Below are positions 37,200-48,846 of a stretch of DNA of 64,000 nucleotides, piece after piece. The stretch covers positions 5,037,249-5,101,248 of the forward strand of contig OZ038423.1 of assembly GCA_964036155.1 (NCBI GenBank). Direction: 5' to 3'. The DNA comes from Diploscapter coronatus (taxonomy: Eukaryota; Nematoda; Chromadorea; Rhabditida; Rhabditidae). Both the position numbers and the translations under genes were made by a program. How positions within the stretch are numbered: the first letter of the stretch is position 1; the number at the start of each line of letters is the position of its first letter. The notes beneath the pieces were generated by a model that saw only the letters and a program-made list of their open reading frames with translations, searched no databases and was not told the origin of the DNA.

Positions 37200-40100
37200 A
37201 TGACTGTAAGTTTTCGATAAAATTTCATAAGAAGGAAATAAAGTTGGTCAATTTTCAGGAAGAAAAAACCTTTGAACAGCTTCAACAAATGCAGGAAGAT
37301 TTAATCGAACAAGCGAATTTGGAAAGAGAGGCTGCTCGAGAGCGTGCAAATGACCGTAGACAGTTAGAAAATCTACTTAAATAATTCTTTCAATGATCAA
37401 TGAAAATCAAAGATGGAATAAATTGATCGAAAAATTAACAACCAAAATTTCAGGCAACTTAACGAGCAAACTCATCAATTGCAGCAGAAACTGGAAGAGA
37501 ATAGTCGTTCCAGGAATGATCAATTACAGGTCGGTTTATTTCTTTAGAAAGGCATGATTTGATTTACGTCAAACTCATATCTCATCGAAAGTAATTATCG
37601 ACAAACTCTTCAGATGCAACAGCAGGAATTGGAAACGGAACGTGCAAAGTTGAAGGAAGAAAGGGAGAAAGCTAATGCGGATACTCAGAGACAGACACAA
37701 GAGCATCGGGAAAGAATAACAATGAAGACTCAGGAACACGTAATGAATTTTCATTTTCAATTTTTCCTGCTATTAGAAAAGAATAAGTGTTATTATGCAC
37801 TCTGAAAGAAAGGTTGTACCAGAGGCTTGCTTAGTTAGGAAAAACTTCGTTCGTGATTCGTTTTGGAATTCAAAACTTGAGCAACGCAACTAAAATCATA
37901 ATAAAATGGATCGAGTTATACCATCTGAATCGCACAAGATAAATGCTTATGGATGCATTACTATCTCATTCGAAGGAACCGATTGTGGAAATAAATCTTT
38001 TTGCAGAAAGAGCACGTTGAACGACGATATGAAGCAGATGAAAAAGCTGCACAGGAAGCAAAACGTAATTCCCATATGACTTTCTGTATTCCACACCCAC
38101 TTTTGGGGAGGGAGTAGGGGAGAAGAAAAAAGTGGAATACAGGAAGACTAGTCATATATAGTGGCGGGTATAGGTATTGAACAAACATGATATAGTTGGA
38201 TACATGTCTTGTGATCTTGCTTGAATCTGATCAATCAGAATATTTGCTCAAATATGGGATATGTTAGGACGGAAATCCCGGAATTCCAGTCTTATTCAAA
38301 TTATTGAATGAGTGTTAACATCCAGGTTATATTCATGTTTGGTTTCATACTTTTGACCGCCACTGTAGTTTCAAAAACCAAAAATTATCAAATTTTTAAC
38401 GCACCTTGTCGTTTACCTTCCTCTACTATCTTTTTTCTCTCCTTAAGTGTCTCACAGCGAAACATTCGTCATTCTTGACCAAGACTACTCAAGAAACGGC
38501 GGAAAATGAGCGATTTTGTCGGATTTTTCATTAGTGCGCGCATACAATTCAAGAAAAACACAAAAACGATGATACAGGACAGCACTGAATGCAGACAAAA
38601 TAAAAATAAAAATTTAAAGAAAAAATCAAAGGTCACAAATTGGCAAACTTGGCCTGACATATGTGAATACCTATATAACTCGGAGCTAAAATGCTCAGAA
38701 AATGTTGGAAATGGTTTTAGAAAAAGAAGAAAAATAAAATAAAATAAATAATTCGAAAATTCCAACCTAATTACGAAACCCGCCTTGTATGCTATAAGCT
38801 GCTAGACCCTCTGCGAACGTTTCGACGAGCCACAAACGGTCTGAATTGGCGACCACTAATTAGCACATCACGACGTAACACAGAAAACGAGACGAAAATA
38901 ATAAAATCCGACAAAATCGCGAAAAATGGGATAAGAAAATAAATTCAGCCTAAAATAGGATGAGTATGGTTTTTTTTTTAAATCTCTCTTGTACTTTCTT
39001 GGCGTCCCATTTTATATCGCCCACGTGGTTTACAGCATAAAGAGAAGGTAAACGGCTAGTGTAATAAAATTTCTAAGCTTGTTCATAAATAAAAATTGGT
39101 GATAATTTAGAAGGCCGCGAGGAACGTCGAAATGATGCAAAAGAACACATTGATAGAGCAAGGTTGGCACACCCAAATTTCTTCTCATAATGAGCTCTTT
39201 AGCGCTGATCATCTTCGCAACGTCGATACTCAGAAGGATAGTTTAGACCATATGAGGTTAGACTATTTTAAAAATTGAATAAGAATGTGATAAGTTCAGA
39301 AAACAACAGGAAGGACAAATTCAACGAAGAATCGAAAATATAAACCAACAAAAGATCCAACAAACGGAAGAACAGAAGAAAATTGAACAGGCTACTGTAA
39401 GAACTTCGTTCTACTGAAAATTAATCAAGTCGCATCACCAAGGTAAACTTGATTTCAGGAGGCCCAGACTGTCGGAAATCGAGACGATAAAATCAACAAT
39501 TTGCTATTACAAGTCAATAATAGTATGGCTTTGATCGACACTGCCAGGATATCAAAAAATATCGATTCGCATATTAGGGCTTACGGCGATGTAATATTTT
39601 CAAATATAAACTTGTCCTATTTTAGAATTATTTTAAGGATGAAGTTTAATTTGAAATCCAAATATCTAATCACTATGTTTCAGACTCTGCGTAGATGCAC
39701 AGCTAGGGGTCAGGACTGCGTTAAGGAAAGTAATAAAGTAAAGGAGGAAGTAAGACTTTGATTAATGAACAATAGTTAATATCACTTTTTAATTGCTTCC
39801 ATGAAATCATTATGAGTCATAAGCGCAAAAACCAGCTGAATTTGGAATTTTCAGTTATCTGAGCTGGTTTCTTCATTGGAGGCATTTTCTGAAGCACGCA
39901 ACAATCCAACTGCTGCAGATTCAGAATACTGGACGAGTGATCAGGCGCAGAAAAGGATTGAAGGAACGCGCAACCTCGTCAAGGTTAAAATAGTTTTTTT
40001 TATTGAAAATGAAAAAAAACGAATCAATATTTTTCAAACATATTTTTGAATGATGATAAAAAAATTATGAAAGAGAAGACTGATCTCTATTTCATTCTTA

Positions 40101-43100
40101 TATTGTTACTTTTGATCAGGGATATTAAAAGTCTAAAAAATCAGGCTTCGGCCTCGATATCAAGGCCGAGACCGAGTCCCGATGTTCTTGCTCTCGATCA
40201 AATTATCGATGATCTTTACTATAGTTGATATCTCAAAATCTTTAGAATTACTGCGAAAAAGCCTTGTCTTTACTCGACGAACTTCAATCTATTTGTTCGA
40301 ATTCGACATGTTCTTTGAGCACTAACGCAAGTCTTTCTGCAGAGTTGAGACAAACTTATAAGGTTATTTTTGACAGTTTATTATTTTTTGTTTATAAAAT
40401 CCAAAATTCAATTTAGAACCATCTATGTCAAATTGACGATGCAGCGAGAGAACTTCATAGTGTTGTCTACAAGACCAAAAGCAGCGTGGTGAGCAAAGTT
40501 TCGAATATTTTGATGATAGACAGAGAGGAAACCGCAATTCCGCCCCCGGTTTTTTTTAGAAATAAACTCCGAATCTGTTGCCAATTTTGAAAAATTGTGA
40601 GAATAAATTCCGACTCCGACTTTTAAAATTTCAAATCCGCCTCATTCTGATGATAAATGAGAGAAAATTCTAAGATGCTAAAATCTTCTTGCTAGAAATT
40701 ACATGAAAACGGTCGGTATATTGCAATTTTAGTCAGATCAGTTCTGTATTCAAATATTACGTTGGATAGAAAGTCCTGCACCAAAAATAACATCTTATAA
40801 ATTTTTTGGTAACTTCATTAATAATAACAGTTAATCAACAATATAATCACCAAATATGTCCACCACCTTCGCCCATTTATTGGGCAGATCATTGATGCCC
40901 TGCGCCCAGTATTCAGGAGACTGTGACGCTAAGAAGTTGTCGACTGCTGTTTTTAGGCCGTCGTCTTTGTTGATTTTTTTCTCCCGTAGGTGGAGCTTCA
41001 AAGGAGGGAACAAATGGTAGTCTGATGGAGCGAGGCCCGGCGAGTACGATGGGTGGTTGACCGGGTGCCAGCCGAGCTTTGTGGTCTTTTGGTGGATGCC
41101 CGAAGCGACGTGTAGTCGCGCGTTGTCATGCAGTAGGTGGACAATTGAGCGTCTCGGACGTTTTTCTCGAATTACGCCGATCAATTTTGAAGCTGATCGA
41201 TGTAGATGGTAGCTGTGACAGTTCTGCTTGTAGGAAGCAACTCGTAGTATATCGACCCTTTCGCGTCCCACCAAACGGAGAGGAAATGTTTGCGTTGGTG
41301 GGGTTCGGTTTCGACTGCGTTGGTGGCTCTGCGTCGCGCGGGAGCCGGATGGCATGTCATGCATCATTGTCGTAAAGGATCCAGCTCTCATCTCCAGTCA
41401 CTCGATTTTTCAGAAATTCCTTTCGATGCGGACGGAGGAGGAGAGACTGACAGATGTTAACATGCACTTGTTTATGGGCGTTGGTCAGTCGATGGGGGTT
41501 CATCTCAATTGAATTTCTCGATAGTCGAGATCGTGGAAATGGGCAACGATGGTGACATTGGAGCACCCGAGTATCGTCTCCAATTCTCATATAGTAGCTT
41601 CCGGATTGGCCTTGATAGCGCTCTGCAATTCATTGTTGTCGATGAAGAATGGTCTTTCACTGCGCTCATTTTCTTGGAGGCTCGTATCTTCTGCCGCGAA
41701 GCGATAGAACCAGCGGTTGACTGTCCAACGGGAAGCAGTGCCCTCACTGAATGTGTTGTTAATGTTAGAGGTCACTCTGCTTGCGTTGTTGTTTTGGCGC
41801 CACTCGTAGTAGATGACTGTTCAAAATTGGGGTTCGCTTATAATAATCGTAAGTCACCAGACCCCTGGGCGCGAGCTCTTATATACCCATGTGGTGATAG
41901 CTTAGAGAACATTCTACAAGGTTCTCACACTTATTAGGGCATTCGACTCATTTTTAGAAAATTATAGATGTTTAAAATTTTTGGTGCAGGACTTTCTATC
42001 CAGCCTGGTATATTAACTGAGCTCTAAGTTTCAAAAATTTTCTTCAGGGCAATCGTTATCCACTCAGTCAGCTGAAGGAGCTGGACAAAAAGTTAGAAGA
42101 TGGAATTAAAAAGTTGAAGAACGAATTGCATAACATTCCACAGGCTCAAGATATCGATGGCATCCAAAAACAAATTAAGGTTTGTTTTAGTGAATATCAC
42201 AGAAGTTTGCAGAGAATTTTTGCAATGAATCAGAGCTGAGGCGAAATCAAATTCGAAATTTCGATTTTTCTTTAACTCCATGCATTCACTAGCTTACTAC
42301 GCGAGGACTTATTTCTCTGCCGTTCTAGCCTCGAAATTTCGAAGAGATAGACAGAAAGAGCGAGGAATAGAGAAAAAGAAAGTGGAAGGGAGAGCAGAAA
42401 AAGGAAAAAGTCGAAATTTCGAATTTGACTTCGTCTCAGCTCTACAAGGAATTCTTGGTATTCATCCTTTTTGGAAATTGACATTACCAAATTAAAACAG
42501 ATTAATCCTAGAAAATTTTGAATTAAAAAAAGCAATGTTTTATCAACTCTGGTGCAAAATGTTACGAACGATTCAATTCATCAACTGATATATCCTCTAT
42601 AACTGAACCAATTCGACTCAAAACTGGCACAATTGTTGGAGTATATATTCATAAGATATCTACCAATTTTTAGCCAGATTCGAGTTATAATACGAAAATT
42701 ATGAATTTTTTTCCACCGAGTGTCTCTTAACAATGGAAAATGGCCTAAAATGTTAAGAAAATGACTGATTGAAACTCTTCAAAAATTCATAATGTAGAAA
42801 TGGACGAAGATATCATATAAAATGACATCGATTCTGAAAATACAAACAATTGGGAGTATTTTGAGACCAAAATTATAATCAGAAATTTCATAACTGCCGA
42901 GAAGCAGTGATCTGAACCTGAAGCATCGTTTTTACTATAGAAAATAGGGCAAATTTGAAGAACTTTTGAATAATCCCTTTCTGTATTCCTATAGATTTTT
43001 TTCAGGAATAACCATTATCATATTTTCATAGGGTGATAATGAGGCTATCAGAACATGCAAACAATTCGATGGTTTGTTGACTAGATTCGGAGTTATGAGT

Positions 43101-43655
43101 TTTTGAAGAATTTCCATCAGTCATTTCCTTAACATTTTAGGTCATTTTCCATAGTTAAGAGACACTCGGTGGGAAACATTCATAACTTTCGTAGTATAAC
43201 TTGAATCTGGCTGAAAATTGGTGAATATCTTATGGATATATACTCCAATAATTGTGTCAATTTTGAGCCGAATTGGTTCAGTTATAGGGATATATCAGTC
43301 GATGAACTAAATCGTTCGTAACTTTTTGCACCACGTAAAAATCGTTTACGACTATTATGTGCATTCCGCATTTTATGAATTTTTCTGAAAATTGGTAGAG
43401 GGGTTTTCGAGGATGCTTATTCATTATGTCAGCATCAGAAGTTCTGGCGACGTCGTTTTTATGTTAAAATCGGCCAATTTGTAGGGGTTCGTAACATTTT
43501 GCACCAGAGTTTATGAAATGTTCCGAAAGGAAGTTTAGGTGATGCAACAGAACGTGAAAGACAGCGGAGATCGACTGGCAGAAGTAAATAAACAAAAGTC
43601 GGAAAAACTAGACACCAGTCCTCAAGTCAATGCCATTCAAGATGGAAATGAATGA
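37200..43655 (+). CDS. Coiled-coil protein A, first of two tandem paralogs, 445 aa, unknown family
   Basis: Exons: 37200-37205, 37259-37362, 37454-37529, 37614-37739, 38007-38064, 39111-39162, 39203-39256, 39300-39396, 39459-39590, 39684-39749, 39855-39983, 40246-40362, 40417-40488, 42048-42179, 43539-43655; all close in phase. The first coding exon holds only Met-Thr. Residues 3-200 are Gln/Glu/Arg-rich heptad coiled coil (TFEQLQQMQEDLIEQANLER, LKEEREKANADTQRQTQEH). The second half has shorter helices with spaced cysteines (LRRCTARGQDCVKESNK, NYCEKALSLLDELQSICSN) and ends in another charged helix. No signal peptide or TM. It is the sister of the gene at 44530-48608 with nearly identical exon lengths. 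Three introns carry mobile elements (38159-38365, 40757-42008, 42547-43509). Function unknown; a structural or scaffold role is only a guess. Confidence 0.85.
38159..38365. repeat. Tc1-like MITE, 207 bp, TA target duplication
   Basis: Ends TAGTGGCGG...GTAT..GAA and its inverse (ATACTTTTGACCGCCACTG) match the nematode Tc1-type terminus CAGTGGCGGTCAAAAGTAT. Both ends are flanked by TA (38157-38158 and 38366-38367). ACAAACATGATATA near the left is mirrored by TATATTCATGTTTGG at the right. No transposase. It sits in an intron of coiled-coil gene A. Confidence 0.7.
40757..42008 (-). mobile_element. Mariner element, 1252 bp, broken transposase
   Basis: The 32-bp ends are inverted copies; the innermost 24-25 bp (GGATAGAAAGTCCTGCACC and beyond) are identical, and both ends abut TA (40755-40756, 42009-42010). 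The minus-strand transposase remains readable. Its helix-turn-helix region is at 41775-41590 (WTVNRWFYRFAAEDTSL), the first Asp is in VTGDESW (about 41391), the second in LLHDNARLH (41127) and the third in APSDYHLF (41022). The last two are separated by 34 residues (DD34D, mariner). At least three frameshifts and several stops interrupt it, so it is inactive, though perhaps mobilisable through its intact ends. It lies in an intron of coiled-coil gene A, antisense to the host gene. Confidence 0.9.
42547..43509. repeat. 963-bp foldback element with 23-bp perfect TIRs
   Basis: The end CTCTGGTGCAAAATGTTACG (continuing three bases) at 42547-42569 is perfectly inverted at 43487-43509. The 8 bp outside each end are TTTATCAA and TTTATGAA, a likely target duplication with one change. 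Inside, long arms mirror each other: TGATATATCCTCTATAACTG near 42584 against its partner near 43288, and CCACCGAGTGTCTCTTAA near 42715 against 43155. No coding capacity. The 8-bp duplication suggests hAT-type mobilisation (inference). Confidence 0.75.
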
Positions 43656-44529
43656 AGAGATCTTAAATTTGATTTTGGATTCTTTTTTTTACATCGTGCC
43701 AAAAGGCAACACATTTTTTCCTCTATTTCTTTTCTTCACTATTTTTGGGTTATTTTGTTATATTCTCTGACTTTATCTGCCGTTCCAGCTTTTCTCCGCC
43801 CTTTTCTTTTGTGTTAAAAATCATTGCGATCGAGCGGTGTTTTATCTATCTTGAATAAACCGATTGTTAATAGTTCTGTTGTCTGTATCTTTGTCGGCCA
43901 ATTACTACTAACTAACCCAGAAAGGTTACTCGAAAAGGAGCCCTTTCTGCTCATACATTTTCTCACTAGAAGTAAACCATTTTTAATCCTTCGTGATGTT
44001 GTTTATGAAACGAATTCATATTGGTTACGAAATAGCAAAAATTTGATCTTCAATATTTAGATAACAAGGCTACAATTAGTTATTTCAAAGGTAAATATTT
44101 CCAGAGTCTTCTCAAAATGTTCTCCAATAATAGTGTTCATCATTAAATTTTTACCATTTCGAAAAATCTGTTTCGTTACACTGAAAATCACTACTCGAGC
44201 ACTGCATGTTCCTTTTCGATAAGCTTTGAATTTCACATGATGAGCAATATTATGCACTATCTGCATTCTCTTTCTTTCCAAGTTTCGCCGTTTTCATCAT
44301 TCCAACCGATTTTTCACGTTTGGTTTTCGAAACTTTGTATTTGAAAATTTCGTTGTAATTTATAAAAACGAAAAGTTTTAATTTGAAAATACTTCAAAGT
44401 TCTATTCTTACAATTAGCTTTAGTGTTGTTTTCATTTTTTCGCAGAATTTAATCTATAAAATTGGCCTTTGCAGATTTTCTCAATTTCAAAGCTGATCTT
44501 CATTCCTCCTAATATTTTCCAGTGAAAAA

Positions 44530-47500
44530 ATGACGGTGAGTCGAAAGTTTGCTTGTAATTTGAAAATATCGACGATTCAAATTGCAGGAGAAGCAAGCGA
44601 TGGAGGAATTAGCAAGAGCGAATGCTGAAGTGATTGAGGCCAGTAGGAGAAGTGCAGCTGATGTTGAGCGAAGGGTGCAGGATCGCAGAACGTAAGATTA
44701 TTTTTAAGTAGTCGTTATTTTCTGTAGATTTCTATAGCAATTTCCAGTTAATAGAATTTTTTTCTTAAAATGACAAACTTGATAGCAGCGAAAATTCAAG
44801 GCGTATTTGAAAGTTATTCTGTGAGGAAATAATATTCATCTCGAGTAAAAAATAATTCTTGGAGAATTATCGATAAAGGTATAATTTTAAGCCAAATCGA
44901 CCAGCAGAACAGGCAATTAGATGATCAGCGCAAGGAGGCAGAAAAGATGCGATCTGGCGAGATAAAGGTAATTTTCTCATTTTTTTTTGCAAAATGTACC
45001 ATTCAAAATCGTTTGATATTCCAGTTTTTTGAAAGTCTACCGACTTTTTCTGAGCACTTCAAATTTTGGATAACATCTCAACCATTTGTGTGAACTCCTA
45101 AAAATATTCTTTGTTCGAATTTGGCATAGCGCATTTTAGAATCTCGAAAATGAGATGACTGCCGAAAGACAACATGCGAAAGATCAGCAGGACAGGGCTG
45201 AAGCTGAGAGGCTGAGATTGGCAAATGAACACAGAGACAGGATGAAGGGCAATACGAAAGAATTCAATGGTCAAGTCAAGAGAATTGAGAATGCTGACAT
45301 CAGGGATGCGCAGGAACATAAGGGTTGGAAAATAACGGCCTATTATAATTTTGACCATGAGTTTACCATTACCAACAAATCCTCCGCCATGTGTGCGACA
45401 TTTCAAATTACTTCTAATAAGTAAATCTGAATTTTGCACTAATTTGCTCATGGATTAAAAAAAAACAATTCATGTCATTTTTGTTGATGAGTTTTAGTTA
45501 TCATTTTGATTTTAGAAGAACGTGATCGAATGGAACGAGAAGCGAATGAAACAAGGAAAAATTTGAAGTGAGACTATTCAGTTTGATGAACTTTAATAAT
45601 TTTGGAGAATAGTATCTCGGTAATAATAATTTTAAATGTTAGGCTAAAATAACCTTCTCCAAGATGATTCTAAATGTCACAAGCTATCCCTTTTCAACAT
45701 TGCCGAAATATGATAAATAATAATTTTTAGCGATGGACAAATTCGTCAAGTTGAAGTACAGAAAAAGGGTCTCGACGTTCAGAGGTTTGCAGAAATATTC
45801 TGTCAATAAGGGCTGAATGTTTCAGAAATCTCCACTTATTGGAATATCAGAGAAAAGTTGAAGATAAGAAGGAAAATCAGAAGCAGTACCAAATTGAGCA
45901 GAAAGAGACCATGAATCAACTGGTTCGACGATTTTCTACGTCAAAAATAAAAAAAAGCAAAAATTTGTACATAGCGTAAAATTTTATGATCCCTCAAAAA
46001 TATCGAGTGAAGAAAAGTAATTTTTCATAAACCAAAATTTATGGATGAAAGATAAGTAATTTAAGCAACACGGAAGAATCGTAATTTCGTTGCATTGCAA
46101 AATATGAAATTGTGCTTAGGGAAAATAATCTCTACCTACTATATTTTTATTTTAAAAGAGGAAAAATGGGGGCGGAGTCATGGCATATCTTTTTCTCGAC
46201 ATTTTCTTTTTTCCCCCGATTCAGCTGCACATCGACTTGAGGCCTACGCTCCTTTCTGTGCGTCTCTGATTTCTCTAGCCTTGTTTCTCTTCATTCAATG
46301 CTGTATCTACTGTCAGGGCTAGAACTACTCTCGCCGACACGCCCCCATTTTTCTTATTCCAAAATGAATACTTTGTAACTCTACCCTACTATTTTGGCTA
46401 AACTGCTTCGCATGTTACGATATTTGCAAATTGCCGTATTTTAGGTAGCAAAGAAGGCGGAGAGTCGAGTGGAACAGAGTTCGCAATTGTTGAATCATAC
46501 ACGGAGTCGTATAGATTTGATAAATATCAGCAGACAAGCTGCTGCTCAGGGGGCTCATGAGTTCGTCTACAGAGATGTATGTCAAATTTGTCCTCATTTG
46601 ATGATAAAAGAATGAAATTGATAAACATCTATCATGAAAGAATTCGATTAAATTCTGAAAGTTTGCCGATAATTCTTTCAGAAGCTAAGTATGAAATGAT
46701 TCATTTTGAGAAGATCAAGTCGGAATCTAAAAATTGACCTTAATTTAAAACCAGTGAGAAGAAAAATGGTTTTATAACTAAGCCCAAATATTTCAGTCAA
46801 TGGATAATTGCACTAGACAAGCTAGAGAATGTGTAGATTCCTGTTCATCAATTATCAATTCGGTAGGATTTTCACAAACTTCAAGAATAGATCTCGAGTA
46901 AGAATTCGGAGAAAAATCTCATCGAATCCCTATGACCAAATATTAAGTATAACATCACAGTTTTATTCGATCTTTTCCTAATTGAGAACGGCAATTCTAG
47001 ATGAACGGTCTGATCAACATTCTTAAAATTGCAAGCGAACCCAAGGGTCTGATGGATAAGATGCAATTCTGGCAGTCGGATGTGAACAAACCAAAAGTCG
47101 TTGAGGCTGCTAATCTCGTTATTGTGAGTTTGATTTGAGAAGGGTTTTACAACCAAAAACCAAATATTGTACTAGGATTGGAAAAGATTCAATTTCAGTT
47201 TCTGATGAATTCCAATTCAGTTGCATTGATTTTCATTATAATATTTTCGAGTTCTAATCAGTAAAATTTCCAATCAATAGAAAAATCGCCCAATACTATA
47301 AGAAATGATCTCTTTCAATTTTAGAATTCGTGTGATACCGCGATGAGAGCTGTGGATGCATTGAGCGGCGCCTGCTCGATTGGCGATTCGACAATTCGAA
47401 CGAGTGCATCGGGTATTTCCGCGGAAAAGAGGAAGGAATATCTCGTAAGCAAATTATGAATTTCAAAAGAACAAATTTTAATTGAAGAAACACATCAACG

Positions 47501-48608
47501 GTCTCTCCGATATCTGTAGGCAGTTGAAGCAACTCGTTTCTAAAGCAAAGCTAGATGCGGTATTCATGTTTTTCGTCTTGTAAAAATTCCTAAATCAAAT
47601 GATAATTGAAAAGTAAACATAGTTAAATTTGCACTATTTAGAATGAGATTAGGGATGCCCACAGGTAAGGTATAGGCACACAATGTTATACGTTACCTTA
47701 AGTAAGGTATATACGTAATTTGGAAGACTATGAAGGTACGGGTACAATTATTGGTGCCTGTGGGGCATCCCTTAGTTCAAAAAATTTTTTAAATGGATAA
47801 TTTTAGATTTTATTTCATTTATGCCAGTTTATAATAGTATTTTTTTCAAAGTTGTTCACGAACAGATTTTCATATTCATGGCATAATTTCCTTGCTCCTC
47901 TTTCGTTCGAATTTTTCAGAATAAATCCGTGATTTAGGAGCTGAGGAGCTCGGTCAAAGATATCGAGAATTTGAAGGAAAAGCTTGAAGGAGAAATTGAA
48001 AAATTGATTGTGGCTATAAGGCAGTTGCCTATGTTGGATCACGACGAACAGCTCGAGAGAACAATCCAGGTTAGATTGTACAATTCAAATCCCGAGTAAA
48101 AATTTTGAGTTTCGATAAGGTGTAAGAATCTTGGATTGAGGGGCATTGTGAATCAGGTTTGTTGGCGATTCGAAAAATTTTCGATCCGATGAATTAAAAA
48201 AATCCAGAAATATGATCCTAATGATATTTCATAAGTCGCTATCCGATCCGGCCACAACGCCAAAACCTTTACCTGATCCGATTCGCCAGATCGAATCGTA
48301 TCCAACAAGCCTTTTGTGAATATTAACGAGATCAATATATCTTTCGAGCAATATTCTCTCAAAGAAGTCTAGGCATTCTTTCTCAAAATTCTAACGGCAT
48401 TTTACCATAGATTTTAAAAGTTAGTCTAAAAATTCAGAAGTTCAGCAACAATGTCAAGCATTCTGTTGAAGAAATGCATAATCGAAACGAGCAAGCAGCA
48501 TTGGAATCGAAATCGCAAATGCAGAACAGCATTCAGGGGGTTGCAGATACGCAAATGCAAGGGCAGGAAAAGGAAGATGAGCCCGATGAACATGCGCATC
48601 AAGATTAA
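44530..48608 (+). CDS. Coiled-coil protein B, second tandem paralog, 462 aa, unknown family
   Basis: Exons: 44530-44535, 44588-44691, 44892-44967, 45140-45323, 45516-45567, 45731-45784, 45826-45922, 46445-46576, 46797-46862, 47001-47123, 47325-47444, 47488-47559, 47938-48069, 48438-48608; all in phase. As in gene A, the first coding exon is just Met-Thr. The N-terminal half is a coiled coil (MEELARANAEVIEASRRS, DDQRKEAEKMRSGEIK, RQHAKDQQDRAEAERLRL). The second half has cysteine pairs (NCTRQARECVDSCSSIIN, NSCDTAMRAVDALSGACS). The tail is acidic and His-containing (QGQEKEDEPDEHAHQD). Its 184-nt fourth exon equals the sum of two exons of gene A (126+58), so one intron was gained or lost. A poly(A) signal lies at 48741-48746. 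No signal peptide or TM; function unknown. Confidence 0.85.
46162..46352. repeat. MITE-like element, 13-bp perfect TIR
   Basis: AAAAATGGGGGCG at 46162-46174 is perfectly inverted at 46340-46352. The 191-bp unit is more GC-rich than its surroundings and lies in an intron of coiled-coil gene B. Confidence 0.55.
47651..47772. repeat. hAT-like MITE, 122 bp
   Basis: AGGGATGCCCACAGG at the left is mirrored by CCTGTGGGGCATCCCT at the right. The TIR resembles hAT-family ends, but no clear 8-bp duplication is seen. An internal TACCTTAAGTAAGGTA palindrome lies near 47694. It sits in an intron of coiled-coil gene B. Confidence 0.55.
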
Positions 48609-48740
48609 GAGCATACTTTGAACATTATTATCAATTTAATTAAATCTCTGTGTTATTTAATTTAATATGATGGATTTAAAATTGTATCAATATTTCATCC
48701 AAAAGTAATCACGAACTTGTGTAATGTAAGAAAAAGTATG

Positions 48741-48746
48741 AATAAA
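48741..48746 (+). terminator. Poly(A) signal AATAAA of coiled-coil gene B
   Basis: A canonical AATAAA hexamer 133 nt after the TAA stop, just before the 59-bp micro-MITE at 48780. Confidence 0.5.
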
Positions 48747-48779
48747 CTCCTTATCAAAGTGATAAAATAAAATGCGAAG

Positions 48780-48838
48780 CAGGAGTATTCGGAGTTCCGA
48801 TTCCGAATTTGTCAAAATTGAAACTCCGAACAGCCCTG
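48780..48838. repeat. 59-bp hAT-like micro-MITE with 8-bp target duplication
   Basis: The unit starts CAGGAGTATTCGGAGTT and ends with the inverse of CAGGGCTGTTCGGAGTT. It is flanked by ATGCGAAG (48772-48779) and ATGTGAAG (48839-48846), a 7-of-8 target duplication. Related GGAATCGG/CAGGGCTG sequences occur near 14940, 33640 and 40540-40640. Confidence 0.65.
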
Positions 48839-48846
48839 ATGTGAAG

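Noticed and set aside
41079..41937. Plus-strand ORFs of 98 and 142 codons
   Set aside because: They are antisense to the mariner transposase.
45324..45424. Globular-looking extension (GWKITAYYNFDHEF) of a coiled-coil exon
   Set aside because: A GTTGG donor at 45324 and a TTTTAG acceptor at 45515 remove it, and the spliced exon then has exactly the length expected from the paralog.
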